Assembly (NCBI GenBank): GCA_016490735.1
Contig: JAEMWC010000249.1
Location: 107,001-171,000, forward strand
Reading direction: 5' to 3'
DNA: 64,000 nucleotides
Origin: Pachyseris speciosa
Lineage: Eukaryota; Cnidaria; Anthozoa; Scleractinia; Pachyseridae
Part shown: positions 1 through 11,535 of the stretch, piece after piece
How positions within the stretch are numbered: the first letter of the stretch is position 1
How the letters are laid out: every line of letters begins with the position of its first letter
The notes under the pieces: model-generated
Database searches by the model: none
The model's input: the letters and a program-made list of their open reading frames with translations, nothing else
What the model was told of the DNA's origin: nothing
Position numbers and translations under genes: made by a program

Positions 1-2324
1 GTCCTTCTGTGAAAGTGAACATATGAAAATCATATATTTGAACTGCGGATTAAACAGTGAAGATGTAAATGATCATCTTCATAAAGCTGTTTCCCTTTTT
101 TGCTTTTTCTTGTCGTTCTTTCGGTGTTTCGTGGTTTAGTACAGTCCGTTATGTTTTGGTTATTTATTGACTTTTCAATTAGACTGAAAATCTTCTGTTG
201 TTTCTGACCTTTAAAATCAAAGCCCCAAAATATTATTACGAATAACGCATAAGTCCACAAAGCAATGTAACATGCCTTGTTAAAAACTCGAAATGTCCCT
301 TACTGTGATTACCTGTTGATCAGCTGGCAGTGCAGTTTATCTTCTTTTTAGAATTATACGATCTACGATTGTTTCAAAGGGGTATCACACCGCTGTGGAG
401 AGTATAATAATTTGCGTGTCTTGGATTACAGGAATTTTCAAGGATCTAACATTTTCTTATAACTCGCAGAAAGATTTCCGCAAGGTAACCAGTTTCCACG
501 GTTGTCTTGTTCCTGAAACACCCACGAAAAATCTGTGAATTATAGCACTTCAAAATTCTACACTACAGGTTTTCTTGTTTCACGGAATCAATGATATATG
601 TTTGTTTCGGTTGCATATATATGCAGTCTTTGAAGCAAGTTGTCACTACATTTTCTGTTAGTCCAAGTCAAATTATAGACTCTTGATCTTTTATTTAAGC
701 CACGTTCTCGATGTCTTGTTGTCTTGTTGCAGCAAGAACAGAGTAAATCTTCACCGATATTGTCTCATGCTAATCACGCAAAGTGTGGACCCCATGTGGT
801 CTAAACTCTAGACCAAACTAAACTCTATGGTTGACAGGTGAGTCGTCGCTTACGGGTTCAGCAGATCAATGGGGGCAATCAATATCGATGTTTTCAGTGC
901 GCGTCTTTATTCGTTGTTACCAAGCCAGAAAGTGAGAAATAACCCCAGTGCACCACGTTAAGAATAGCGGACCCTGTTAAACCCGCGATTGCCCCATAAT
1001 CCGCCATTGTCTAATTCGCTTTTTTCGCTATGTAAACCCGATTTCAAGATCATCGTCAGCTCCCATTATAGGTTCACCTTTGTCGCCGTTGCGCATGCGG
1101 CTAGGAGATTTCCAGACCTTCCTCTTGCCAACCATTGGTTTTATGGGTTAGGAAATTTTCTTCGAGAGAGGCATGGAGGCGCGGGGAGTAAGGTTTGGTG
1201 GTGGAGCTACGGAAGCCGCGAGGAGAATGGGGAGGAGGCGCTTTTCTATTGTTTGTCTGTTGTTGATATTGCCGGTCAATACGTCGGTGCGGGCAGTTGT
1301 CGGCAACGGTTCAGTGGTGTCTGTTCTAAGTTAGTAATTAAACTAACTTTCTAGTGCGATCCGTTACTTAGTACAGTAGGTAGCTTGTTCCAGTCTCTCA
1401 GGTAACAACGAGCGAAGAACGAGGGAAGAAAATCGCGCGGGGACTGGGGCAGGAGCCCATAACTAGTGATGGGCTCCTGACTGAGGGAAGGGGGCGAAAG
1501 GATAGTCTGTAGGACTTTCTTTAACGGACCAGTTCTGGTATACCAGCTCCTGGCATACCCTCCGATTGGTCAATCTTGACACTATTGACAGAAACATCAA
1601 CACCCGCAGAAATAGGGTTATTTATCAGATAAATCCGTCCTTGGTTATTCAGGCATAAAATCGCACAAATATTGACGGTCTTCAGGCGAGAAAATAGAAA
1701 TGCGATTTTCACAAGCTTATACTTGACATTCGAATAAGGCTAATGCAAATCAACGCTGGTTTGGGACCATAATCCCTTAAAATCAAGCAGTTATTCATGC
1801 TGAATCCGTGAGTTAGAAATGTTCATTGTAGGTTACAGTGTTGTCCCCCGCGGTAAGTCAACATTGGCGCGTAACTGAAAGTGATGTCACGTCAGAGTTC
1901 GATTCAACAAATGCACTGACATCTGGGAACAAATGTGTGGCCACCTCAATTATTGATTTTTAGATGCCAAGAGCCCTTGTTAGTTTCCTAATTGAAAGTG
2001 ACGTCACGAAAAGAGTTCGATTTGTTCAACAACCGCGTTGACGCCAGGGAATAAATTAATGGTAAGCCACCTCTCAATTGCTTTTTAGATTCCAAGAGTG
2101 CTTCTCCTAAATAGTAATAAACCGCACAAAAACACCTCTGTAGAGGGGAGACCATCCTTAAATGCATAATGGAAGCGCCTGGGAAAATTCCAGGTACTCA
2201 TAACTATTTTTTCCTGTATTTAATTTCTTCTTTGTGTTGTAAGCTAGATCGGACTGTGCCTCTAAACACTTCAAGCCACATAAGAATGGATAATGTTGAG
2301 CATGTCAACAGCATGGGACAGAGA
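1..2324. other. No recognised gene
   Basis: This stretch is downstream of the terminal exon of the minus-strand receptor gene. I see no coding pattern with homology, no RNA gene and no long inverted repeat. An open frame at 989-1354 (+) has no recognisable domain and is treated as chance. Confidence 0.5.
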
Positions 2325-2405
2325 GGAATATGAGTTCTGGACGGGAATCGAACCCAGGATCTTCATCGATCGGCGACTCTACCACGGATCGAGCTTCAAG
2401 GAGAC
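2325..2405 (-). repeat. tRNA-derived SINE-like sequence
   Basis: Read on the minus strand, this piece has a box-A-like GTGGTAGAGTC followed about 30 nt later by a canonical box B, GGGTTCGATTCCC. That spacing is that of a polymerase III tRNA promoter. No clean acceptor stem is visible, so a tRNA-derived SINE head is more likely than a functional tRNA gene. Confidence 0.5.
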
Positions 2406-2818
2406 TTGCACCTTTCCAGGTCACTAAATTATTCCTCGACCTGAAATTTGACATTCACTCAGAGTCTTAAGTTTTTCCCTCACATGATTAACATTGCTTC
2501 TTATCTTTCTTTATTTGAAAAGCGGACTTAAAATTTATGATCTCTTTGCCTTACCGATGGTCTAACAACATGCAATTTAATTAATTAAATAAAATGCAAT
2601 ATCCTTATTGACCCTTTATTCAGGTGTCTGTCCATTACTTTACAGCTAACTGGGGTCACCAAATGAAACTACACTTTAACATAGTTAATGCAAAGAACTA
2701 TTACTTCCACCACTAGGAATCCCTAATTTGAAACTAATTAAACACTTTAGGTCTTGTTTCCTAATATTTCTGTTGAATGCCCAGAGACTAGGTACTGGCT
2801 TCAACTGGCAATGCTATT

Positions 2819-3151
2819 TCAGTGTTCCTTTCTTAAATAGTGGGACCAGTAAAAGTAGTTAAACAATGCAAAACTGAATGGAAACAAAAAGCGTGATGCG
2901 TAATCAATTATATCTGAAATAGAAGATCTACATCGCCCAAGAACTTGAACGTTCTTCTGACCCGTAGTCGGCTTTCCGGTCATATGGTTCTCAGGATCTT
3001 CGTCAGGAAGAAAAGTCATTTTGCTGTCTATCTGTCTGCCCTTCGGAATCACAGGCTCGCTGTTCCTTGGAAACCTCTCAAGGCTCTGCAATATCCGGCG
3101 TTTCTTCAAGAGTTTCTCGGGATCCCCGTCTTCACCTTTTGACGGTAGATC
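2819..3151 (-). CDS. Receptor exon 8 (cytoplasmic loop end, M4, stop)
   Basis: The exon starts after the acceptor TTTCTTTCAG and opens in phase 0, matching the end of exon 7. It encodes 110 residues: a charged, poorly conserved cytoplasmic loop, then the M4 segment (RFLFPFSFALFNYFYW) and a short tail ending LRKEH. The pattern RxxFPxxFxxFNxxYW is the hallmark of the last transmembrane helix of GABA-A/glycine receptor subunits. A possible polyadenylation signal, AATAAA on the minus strand, lies at 2615-2620, about 200 bp beyond the stop. Confidence 0.85.
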   Translation of the reverse strand, partial: DLPSKGEDGDPEKLLKKRRILQSLERFPRNSEPVIPKGRQIDSKMTFLPDEDPENHMTGKPTTGQKNVQVLGRCRSSISDIIDYASRFLFPFSFALFNYFYWSHYLRKEH

Positions 3152-3491
3152 CTGAAAGAAACGAAGATGGGCACATCACTGTAAACTAGGACACTTTGAG
3201 TTCTATTTTGATCTCTTTCAGTATAGACAGTCAAGCTTTGCTTGCAAAAACATATGATCATTGCTATCTGCCTTACCAAAGTTATTCATAGGTTTTGAAT
3301 GAACATATTCATAGGTTATTCATATTCATAGGTTTTGAATGAACATATAAATATATGCGAAGAAGGTACGTTACGAACATCATTATGAGTTTCTACTCAG
3401 TTGCCAAGCCTGGGATGTTGTACCAGATGGATTAAGACTTCACAAAACAGCAAATATTGATAGTTTCTTCGAGGACTTTACTGATCAATGG

Positions 3492-6414
3492 ATGGAAGTT
3501 CTTAACGGCGCCTCTAAGGCTTTGCGCGACTTAATTACAACGGAAACTGAGGAAGCTGTTGTAAATATTGAAAGGAACATCTTTGATTTGGAAAGAAGTA
3601 TTATTCAGGATTATGGGATACAGATCAGAGATAAATTTGTTCAAAAAAGTATGGACATATGCGGTAAGTTAAGAGTATCATTAGGACGAAGAAGGAGCGA
3701 TAAGTTAAGAAAACTTTGCCCAGATAATCAGGACATAGTCCAATGTAATCGGGCACACGATTTTGTACAGCTGTATAGTGATAGCTCTGGATCGGACATG
3801 AATATATCTGAAACTATTTAAGGACCATCGAATTCAAGAATAGAGGAATTTATTGCTGAAATCAGGGTAACATTGAACATAATGGCCCTTCGGTGCGGAT
3901 AGAGGATGTAGGTCAAGAAGAAAGCTTGAATGGTATTAATGCCCTTCCTCTAGACTCGCCGTTGTTGATGGTTGATTTAGGCAGTTTGAGAGAGGTTCAT
4001 CTAGTGGCGTCGAATCTCGATGATTTTACGGTTCCATGCCTACGGAGACATCGCGAGGTAGCATTGCAGAAGACACAAGACCCATAGTGGAACCCACTCT
4101 TGTAACGGCACAGTTTGGTTTAGGTTCAATTAGTAACGAGGTTTATAGAGATGGACTACATGTTGTAGTTAATCTATCCAGTAGGACAATGACAGAAGCC
4201 GAAAATGTATTACTCTCTTAAGGGCTGTCGTTTTGTCCTACTCTAGCTGAAATTGATGTATATGCTCTCAAAAAAGATGTTTCTGAATATATGAGAAGAT
4301 TGCGACTTAAGGAATTTTATTACGCTGATGACGAAGTCGATGGGGATTTCTCAGATATTTCTGCTTTCAGAAAAAAGTCTAACTGAAGTCCGGAAAAGAA
4401 CAGGGATGTATTTCTCGAAGCGTATGCAAGTGCTCTCGAAAATAAGATCTTTCGGGAATCCAACCTAAAGGCGGGATGTTACAGAAACCACACAAAAGAG
4501 GAACAGAAAGCATTACAAGATCTAAGGAGCTATGATGACATAATTATTAAACAAGCCGATAAAGGATCAGCGGTAGTTATAATGGACAGGGCGAGGTACG
4601 TAGAAGAGGGTATGCGACAGCTGGCTGACGGAAGGGTATATGTTTTGTTGGGGTCGGATCCTACAGCGGATATGATTAAGAAAATCAACAAAAGGGTTCA
4701 TAAAGCATGCTTAGATGGACATATAAGTGAAAGTACTGTGGCGTATTTAATGATAAACAGTAATACGAAAGCAGGACGGTTTTATCTGCTACCTAAATTG
4801 CATAAGAAAGGTTGTCCAGGCAGACCGGTGATCTCTGGGTGTAATACGCCAACGGTAAAGATCTCGGAGTTTGTTGATTACCATCTTAAACCGCTTGTTA
4901 CAGCAATTCCATCTTATGTCAAAGATACGAATGATTTTTTGAAGAAGCTTCAGGATGTCGGCAAACTCCCCGGAAATGCTATATTGGTGACACTAGATGT
5001 GGTGGGTCTATATCCACACATACCCCATGACGAGGGACTCGAAGCGATCAGAGAGGCTCTTGATAGCCGAAGTAATCCAGAAATACCTACGGACGCGATT
5101 GTGGACCTAACTGAACTAGTGCTAAAAAACAATAATTTCGAATTTAATAGGAAACACTACCTTCAGATTTCAGGGACAGCTATTGGAAAGAAATTGGCGC
5201 CAGCCTATGCAAATTTATTTATGGATAAACTGGAACGAAAGTTGCTATCACGGGAATAAGTACAACTACTTGTTTGGTTACGATACATTGATGATATCTT
5301 TATGGTATGGACTAGGGTCGAGGATGAACTGAAAATATTTTTGAATTATCTCATTGACGCCCATGATACCATTAAGTTTACGTGGGACTGGTCGACAGAG
5401 CAAATTAATTACCTGGATGTACAGGTTATCAACAATGACGGGATATTAGAGACTGATCTATAGGTTAAACCTACTGATAATCATCAGTATCTATTTCACA
5501 CATCGTGTCATCCTCGGATGTGCAAGAACAGCAAACCATACGCTCAGGCTTTAAGACTTAAACGGATCTGTTCTACAAGTGAGGGGTTTGAGCGTAGGGT
5601 TGCTGACCTCTGTACATTTCTGGTGGCGAGAGGGTACAAACAAGAGTTTGTTCTTCGACAGATACAGCGAGCGCGTTTGAAAAGCAGGGAGGAAGCATTG
5701 ACACCACGCCCCAGGAATGCCAATTATAAAGTCCCTATGGTGGGAACCTACCATCCTAATCTCCCTAACATTGGTGGTTTTCTAAGAGATTTACAACCCC
5801 TTCTACATTATTCAGATAGATGCAGGAAAGCCATCAAAGAAGTTCCCCTTATGGCGTTTCGAAGACCTAAGAGTCTTAGGGACTATCTCATACATGCGAA
5901 ATTGCGCTCACAACACACAGAACGTGGTTGTAGTGGAACCAAGAAATGCGACAATAGACGTTGTAAAGTATGCAAGTTTCTAAAACCGGGCGATAGGTTT
6001 AGTTCAAAAAGCACTGGAAAAGGCTATTCTATTAATCATCAGTTAAATTGTAATAGTACTAATGTTGTGTATTTAATATCGTGCAAATTTTGTCAGAAAC
6101 AATATGTAGGTTCTACGACTACCAAGTTTAGATTAAGATTCAACAACCATAAATCTCGCTTGAGAGTACATTCAGGGCTCTCCATTGCTAACAAGGCGAA
6201 GGACGATCTGGTGTACCGGCATTTCTTCAGTCCAGGACATCATAGACTGGAAGATATCTCAGTCCAGCTGATTGACAGAGTAGCCGATGAGTCGTCACTT
6301 TTGGACAAAGAGGGACAGTGGGCCTATAGGCTCGGGACTATTAAGCCTCAAGAATTGAATGAAAGTGACTTCTTTTTCATTCAAAATAGGGGTAATAGGA
6401 TTAATACGCGCTGA
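3492..6414 (+). pseudogene. PLE-1 reverse transcriptase/GIY-YIG ORF (broken)
   Basis: The main frame, about 4036-6414, reads through the PLE RT core: CPGRPVISGCNTPT, then a DVVGLYPHIPH block carrying the motif A aspartate, then the RYIDDIF catalytic motif. It continues into a linker and a C-terminal GIY-YIG nuclease (NVVYLISCKFCQKQYVGST). This frame stays open apart from four nonsense codons at 4219, 4384, 5257 and 5461; the 4384 TGA stands where PLE-2 has Trp (TGG). Upstream, 3492-3821 and 3893-4087 are N-terminal pieces in other frames, so frameshifts lie near 3825-3890 and 4030-4060. It is closest to PLE-2 and PLE-4 below. Decay mainly by nonsense codons suggests moderate age. Confidence 0.85.
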
Positions 6415-6526
6415 GTTTCCATTGTTTTACGTGTACCTTCTAGTGCTGTTACAAGCGTGCGCGCGCTTTGTTTGCTTGTGTAATTTCAAATTTGAAATGT
6501 AGTGGTGTGTGACGCAGATAACGGCC

Positions 6527-6572
6527 ATTCACCCTGATGAAGGCCGGTAAACTTGCCGAAATATAGGAGAAG
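6527..6572 (+). ncRNA. Hammerhead ribozyme at the PLE-1 3' end
   Basis: Core CTGATGA at 6534-6540, a stem II hairpin (GGCC...TTGCC), then GAAA at 6558-6561 followed by TATA and GG. Stem III would be only two base pairs (AU/AU) with cleavage after ATA, the minimal form seen in PLE ribozymes. Stem I (TTCACC against GGAGAA) has one mismatch. Confidence 0.65.
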
Positions 6573-6694
6573 GATAGAAAACATATTAATTTCGCTCTTC
6601 ATTTGTCAAAAAATGATAAAACTTTTGGTGTATAAATACTAAAAGAACAATAATTGATTAAGAGGTGTAACAGAAATAAATATCTTAAACTAGA

Positions 6695-7148
6695 CAAAAA
6701 GTTTAGCTCGTATGGAGTCCGTTTGCACGTTGAGATTAGGTTTGAGTTTCTTGATGAAAAGCATCTCAAACACTAAACAATCAAACTTGCTTTGACATTT
6801 CTTAACGATCTTGAAAAGGTTTTAATTCAAAAGATTCCTGCCACCGTGCGCTTCAGCGAGATGTTTGCCAATTACCGAATATTTGTGTTTAGCAACGCGT
6901 TGGAAAAGGTGTCGGGTTGTGTAACCGACATAATCTGCATCGCACAGATCACATAAAAAATGATAAACGCATTGCTTGTTAACAATAGACGTTTTGGCTT
7001 CCTTAGGCCTAAAGTCTTGCTCCAACTTTCTACTGACAAAAACTGGCTGCACAGTGGGGCCAATCTTATGACTAAGATTGCGCAAATGCCTCCGAACAGC
7101 ATTGGCAGAAACCTGATCTTTGAAAGGGAGACTGATTCTAACTATCAA
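6695..7148 (-). pseudogene. GIY-YIG endonuclease fragment of a second PLE type
   Basis: On the minus strand this encodes a GIY-YIG-like module (CVYHFLCDLCDADYVGYTT, then AEAHG). After a frameshift near 6820 it continues with a helical end (FIKKLKPNLNVQ) to a stop near 6693. It is not close to PLE-1. Its first part is repeated in inverted orientation at 7142-7178, so it is one arm of a foldback; the other arm was later split by the LINE at 7179-11220. Confidence 0.7.
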
Positions 7149-7690
7149 AGATCAGGTTTCTGCCAATGCTGTTCGGAACAACATACCCGTATCCTTTAGC
7201 AAGTCACAACCTGACAAACTTTTTATAAGGGGTAAATTCTGGCCAGTGGGCCAGGTACTGGACATATAATCAGGGAGCAAAACCCTTGTAATCATTTCTT
7301 TATCCTATTGGTCTTCTCTGTATTGCCTTCGATTACAAACATTTCGCTTCTGCTATTTGTTTGTTTTTTTTTTCTCGCCATCTCATAATTGATACTAAAG
7401 AGTTTGCGAGTAGAGAGAGATTGTAAAAAAAAACCGCGGTACCGAAAGCTCATCTTAGTTAGACCACTTTCAAAATTTTTCTTGCTGTTGCTGTTGCTGT
7501 TGTTGTTATTGACGTTTTTTTTTTTCTGCCACTAACGCTATTTGTTTTGTCTGTATTCTATGTGTCCTGCCTTAGATTTTTTCCTTTTTCTCTTACGCAG
7601 TATTTTGTTAGTATTTATTTTCTGGAGCAATCATAATTTCTACATGTTATTTAATTTTTTATATGCTAATGTGAAACGACCGATCTTAAA

Positions 7691-8359
7691 ATCGCCTCGC
7701 TAAACGTCAGGGGAATTGGAAATAACACCAAAAGAAAGGAGGTGTTTAATTGGTTGAGATCTAAAAAATTTTCAATATACATGTTGCAAGAAGTCCATTG
7801 TTCCAAAAATACCACAGACATATGGAAGTGTGAATGGGGCTACAAAGCGCTCTTCAGCTGCGGATCGAGCAACAAAGCAGGGGTCAGTATTCTCTTTAAC
7901 AATAATTTTAATTTAGACATTATTAAATTTCTCCTAGACCCTAATGGTCGGTTTATCATTTGCGATATCGAAGCAGACGGCAAATTATTGACCTTGGCTA
8001 GTATCTACGCTCCTAATAAGGATGATCCCGATTTCTTTAGCGTCTTCTTCGATCACCTTTCTGATTTCAAATGCGATGAAGTTATTATCGGCGGTGACTT
8101 CAATTTAGTATTAGATATTGAAAAAGACAAAAAGAACGGAATTGCCAGAACTCACCATAACGCTTTGAGAGTGATACAAGATGCGGCGGAAGATCTGGAG
8201 TTATGCGATGTTTGGAGGATCTTTAATCCAGAAAACAAAAGGTTTACCTGGCGACAGAGACAGCCAGATGTTCAATGCAGACTTGATTTTTTCCTAGTAA
8301 GCCAGACTTCGTTGTGTAACTGTAACTCAAACAGATATCATTCCAGGATTCAAAAGTGA
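7691..8359 (+). pseudogene. LINE apurinic-like endonuclease domain (frameshifted end)
   Basis: N-terminal part of the LINE ORF. It opens with a SLNVRGIG motif at about 7700 and carries the APE landmarks LQEVH (catalytic Glu), IYAPN and GGDFN. It ends in CRLDFFLVS, where the family usually continues directly to an SDHS motif. A one-base shift near a duplicated TGTAAC (about 8313-8325) moves the SDHS block into the next frame. There is no in-frame ATG before this domain (a TAA lies just upstream), so the true start is lost or non-canonical. Confidence 0.8.
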
Positions 8360-11066
8360 TCACTCCATGATAACGCTTAACCTATCCTTACACTCTAACC
8401 CAAGGGGAAACGGATTCTGGAAGTTAAACACATCCCTCCTTGCCGATACTATTTTTATTGAAAAAATAAAGGCAACGATACAAAAGACGGCTAGCGAATA
8501 CAAAGAGGACAACCTCGTCAACCCCTTGCTGCTATGGGACATGATAAAATTGAAAGTGCGTCAAGAATCAATCTCTTACTCAGCGTCCTTAAAAAGAGCG
8601 CAAATAAAGAAAGAAGACGAGTTGGAAAAAGATATCGCAGCTATAGAGAAACAGCTAGATAGCGCAGTCTGCTGTGATTCCTCGTACCAAACTGCAACTG
8701 AGAGAATTAAGGTCTTAAAAGAGGAACTCGAAAAAATTTTTGAATACCGAACTAAAGGAGCTATTCTTCGGTCAAAGTCAAAGTGGTATAATGAAGGTGA
8801 AAAGAACACTAAATACTTCCTTAGTCTTGAAAAGCGACACTATAAACAAGGCACAATAAGCCAATTAAAACTCAAAGACAATACCCTTGTCACATCTGAC
8901 AAGGACATTTTAGCCGAATGCGAATCTTTCTATGAAGACCTCTATGCCTCGAAAATAGAAAACTCCCCCAATTTTAATTTTTTCCCGCAAACAAATCAAA
9001 CTTTGCTAAGCCCTGAGGATCAACAGGCGTGCGACGGTATCTTAACCGAAACAGAATGCGCAGAAGCCTTAAAGTCTATGGATTCGGGTAAAACGCCCGG
9101 CACAGACGGCCTTCCAGCTGAATTTTACAAATTGTTCTGGAATGATATCTCAACCTACCTTCTTTCTGCTCTTAACTTTGCGTACGAGTCGGGTTGCTTA
9201 TCTATCACCCAAAGACGTGGAATCATTAAACTTATTCCAAAAAAAGATACAGAGCCTTTTTATGTAAAAAATTGGCGTCCTATAACCCTCCTCAACACGG
9301 ATTATAAAATCGCAGCAAAAGCTATTGCAAATCGTATTAAGTCCGTGCTTCCAAGGCTTATAAACAACGATCAGACAGGTTTTATTAAAGGACGGTTCAT
9401 CGGCGAAAATATACGACTTATTGATGGTATCATCCAATATGCTGCACAGCATAATATCCCAGGTCTACTACTCTTCATAGATTTTGAAAAAGCTTTCGAT
9501 TCACTTGAATGGCCTTTTATTTTTCATACTCTACGCTTCTTTGGCTTTGGTCGATCAATTATTAATTGGGTAAGGACTTTTTATTGCAGAGTTGAAAGCT
9601 GTATTCTCAACAATGGCTGGTCAAGCAAATTTTTCCAGCCTCAAAGAGGTGTTAGGCAAGGCTGCCCCCTTTCACCATATTTATTTATTCTGGCAGCGGA
9701 GATACTGGCCAAGTCAATCCGAAACAGTAGGAGTATAATGGGTTTCTCTCTAGACAACAAGGAAATTAAGATAAGTCAATATGCTGATGATACTACTCTT
9801 ATCTTAAACGGGTCTAAGGACTCGCTTGTTTCAGCCCTGCAATTATTAGATGATTTCGGTAAGATATCCGGCCTCAGGCTCAATGATAGCAAAACGGAAG
9901 CTCTTTGGATTGGCTCTAAGACTGGTCATGAGAAAATCCTCGTGCCAGGAAAGAACTTCAAATGGCCAAGATGCAAGGTCAAAACGCTAGGCTTATGGCT
10001 TTCAACTGATCCAGATCTTGCGATAACCTTGAACTATAAAGAAAAACTTGAAAAAATTAGGAAATTATTAAGCTGCTGGAAATACCGGAGGCTCACACTG
10101 CTAGGGAAAATTACCGTGCTAAAATCGCTAGCCGCATCACTGATCGTTTACCTACTTGCCTCGTTGCGCTCAAACCATTGTGCTCTAAAAGAAATAAACA
10201 ACATGTTTTATCAGTTCTTATGGAATAGAAAAGGCGACAAAATAAAGAGGAAAGTCATGATTAACGAACCCCGAAATGGCGGTCTAAAAATGATTGATCT
10301 CTTTTCTTTCAACAAATCTCTCAAAACAACGTGGGTAAAAAAGTACTTGGACACAACTAACAACGGGAAATGGAAACTCCTGTTTGATATGGAACTTAAG
10401 AACTATGGAGGCGAAAGTTTTTTCCACTGTAACCTAAATGTTAGGGATACAAAGGAAATGATCAGGGTCACCGACCCTTTCCTTAAGGAAATATTAGAAT
10501 ATTGGGCCGAAATAAACTTTGAGCGCCAAATATCTTCTGAAATCAGTTTTGGAGAACAGGCATTATGGTTCAATTCACTACTGAGAATAGAAAATAAGCC
10601 AATTTTCTTTAAGGATTGGTTTGAAAATGGGATAACTAAAGTAAAACACCTTCAAACAACAGGAAACAATAGATTTTTGACTCTGAATGTTTTTTTCGCA
10701 AAACATGACCTAAAAGTACGCCCTCTTGGTTTTTACGGTCTCTTGTCAGCTATAAAATCCCTTCGTAAAACGGTCTCCGGAACTTCCGAGCTTAGGGAGC
10801 ACAACTCGGAAACTTTTTGTGATAAGATTATGAAAAGCAAAAAGCCAGGTCCGTTAATTTACAAACAGCTAGTCAATGCCAAAGGTATAATCCCAAGCAA
10901 TAGCCAAAATAAATGGCTTCAGGACTGTAACTATATCGATGAAGGTAACAATTTTAACTGGGAACTTGCTTACCTCATGACACCAAGATGGTTGACTGCC
11001 TTTAATTTGTCTTTTTCCTATTCCCCTGACGGACAATCTATTGGAAAATATGCGACAATTTTGTAA
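8343..11066 (+). CDS. LINE reverse transcriptase (L1-like ORF2 C-terminal part)
   Basis: About 900 codons without a stop. It begins with the endonuclease-terminal SDHS block, has a long helical linker, then the reverse transcriptase: NWRPITLLN, FIDFEKAFDSLEW (motif A Asp), GVRQGCPLSPYLF, and the catalytic QYADDTTLIL. A thumb and C-terminal region follow. The architecture (APE then RT, no RNase H seen, poly-A tail) fits the L1/Tx1 group. It needs the upstream endonuclease frame for activity, and that junction is frameshifted. Confidence 0.88.
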   Translation, partial: PGFKSDHSMITLNLSLHSNPRGNGFWKLNTSLLADTIFIEKIKATIQKTASEYKEDNLVNPLLLWDMIKLKVRQESISYSASLKRAQIKKEDELEKDIAAIEKQLDSAVCCDSSYQTATERIKVLKEELEKIFEYRTKGAILRSKSKWYNEGEKNTKYFLSLEKRHYKQGTISQLKLKDNTLVTSDKDILAECESFYEDLYASKIENSPNFNFFPQTNQTLLSPEDQQACDGILTETECAEALKSMDSGKTPGTDGLPAEFYKLFWNDISTYLLSALNFAYESGCLSITQRRGIIKLIPKKDTEPFYVKNWRPITLLNTDYKIAAKAIANRIKSVLPRLINNDQTGFIKGRFIGENIRLIDGIIQYAAQHNIPGLLLFIDFEKAFDSLEWPFIFHTLRFFGFGRSIINWVRTFYCRVESCILNNGWSSKFFQPQRGVRQGCPLSPYLFILAAEILAKSIRNSRSIMGFSLDNKEIKISQYADDTTLILNGSKDSLVSALQLLDDFGKISGLRLNDSKTEALWIGSKTGHEKILVPGKNFKWPRCKVKTLGLWLSTDPDLAITLNYKEKLEKIRKLLSCWKYRRLTLLGKITVLKSLAASLIVYLLASLRSNHCALKEINNMFYQFLWNRKGDKIKRKVMINEPRNGGLKMIDLFSFNKSLKTTWVKKYLDTTNNGKWKLLFDMELKNYGGESFFHCNLNVRDTKEMIRVTDPFLKEILEYWAEINFERQISSEISFGEQALWFNSLLRIENKPIFFKDWFENGITKVKHLQTTGNNRFLTLNVFFAKHDLKVRPLGFYGLLSAIKSLRKTVSGTSELREHNSETFCDKIMKSKKPGPLIYKQLVNAKGIIPSNSQNKWLQDCNYIDEGNNFNWELAYLMTPRWLTAFNLSFSYSPDGQSIGKYATIL

Positions 11067-11249
11067 TTATCTAAAAATTCTATGAGTGTATTACCAAATT
11101 GCTCCACTCTTAATTTTTTTTGTGTGTGTGTAACGTGCTCTTGTAATTGGTTTGTACATGTAATTTGTTTCTGTCACATGGCTGTTACATTAAAAGTTCT
11201 AAAAAAAAAATAAAAAAAAATGCTGTTCGGAAGCATTTGCGCGATCTTA

Positions 11250-11345
11250 TATATATATAGATTCTGTATAGGAAGGAAACCCTGCTAGCAACACGGCAAT
11301 CGAAGATGTAATTTCGATTGCCGTGTTGCCAGCAGGGTTGTCCTA
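11250..11345. repeat. Perfect-armed hairpin
   Basis: Two arms of about 33 bp (AGGAAGGAAACCCTGCTAGC... and ...CCAGCAGGGTTGTCCT) enclose a short loop (GATGTAAT). It stands between the LINE's right flank and a tRNA-like piece. Its origin is unknown; neighbouring foldbacks share this layout. Confidence 0.7.
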
Positions 11346-11371
11346 ATGGTGTAGTGGTCATCACACCCGAC
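11337..11371 (+). repeat. Truncated tRNA-like sequence (5' half)
   Basis: TGGTGTAGTGGTCATCAC resembles a tRNA D-arm and box A. It is cut at CACCCGAC and joined directly to an inverted PLE 3' end. The fuller copy is at 12026-12088. Confidence 0.5.
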
Positions 11372-11535
11372 TATATTTCGTCTTTATTAAAAGACTTCAT
11401 CAGGGCAACTAATGTGAAATCGGTTAAAACCGTTATAAGATATACGCTAGCTGATTTGAGACGCTAATACGAGACTTTAAGCTGCTCGCACGCTGTAAAG
11501 CGCGCGCGTTACATATAAGTGAAGTAATGAAAGAA
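11363..11535 (-). repeat. Inverted PLE-3 3' untranslated region
   Basis: On the minus strand this matches the 3' end of PLE-3 (about 17280-17445): a GC-rich GCGCGCGC block, the TATCTTATAACGGTTTTAACC segment, and the hammerhead core. It is a detached, 5'-truncated PLE tail. Confidence 0.75.
11365..11410 (-). ncRNA. Hammerhead-like core in the PLE-3 tail
   Basis: Minus-strand CTGATGA (11397-11403), a stem II of GTCTTT/AAAGAC around TTAAT, and GAAA (11376-11379). The sequence beyond GAAATAT has been replaced by the tRNA-like junction, so stem I is incomplete and activity is doubtful. Confidence 0.55.

Larger units (their letters stand above)
3370..6600 (+). mobile_element. Penelope-like retroelement PLE-1
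   Basis: A near full-length but dead plus-strand PLE with an N-terminal region, reverse transcriptase, GIY-YIG endonuclease and a 3' hammerhead ribozyme. It starts somewhere near 3370, just past a short direct repeat (3286-3350) built on GGTTTTGAATGAACATAT. Ends are approximate because no target-site duplication was recognised. It lies in intron 7 of the receptor gene, in the opposite orientation to it. Confidence 0.85.
7179..11220 (+). mobile_element. L1-like non-LTR retrotransposon (LINE), apparently full length
   Basis: About 4.04 kb ending in an A-rich tail (11201-11220). The 12-bp direct repeat TGCTGTTCGGAA flanks it at 7167-7178 and 11221-11232, and removing the element restores a continuous PLE reading frame across the site. 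It has a 5' region of about 500 bp (7179-7690), T-rich and low-complexity in part, an APE-type endonuclease and a reverse transcriptase. One coding frameshift is seen near 8320-8340. Confidence 0.88.

Noticed and set aside
989..1354. 121-codon open frame
   Set aside because: No domain, no splice context, composition like non-coding surroundings.
2945..3142. Plus-strand ORF opposite receptor exon 8
   Set aside because: Antisense to the M4 exon, which has a clear family match.
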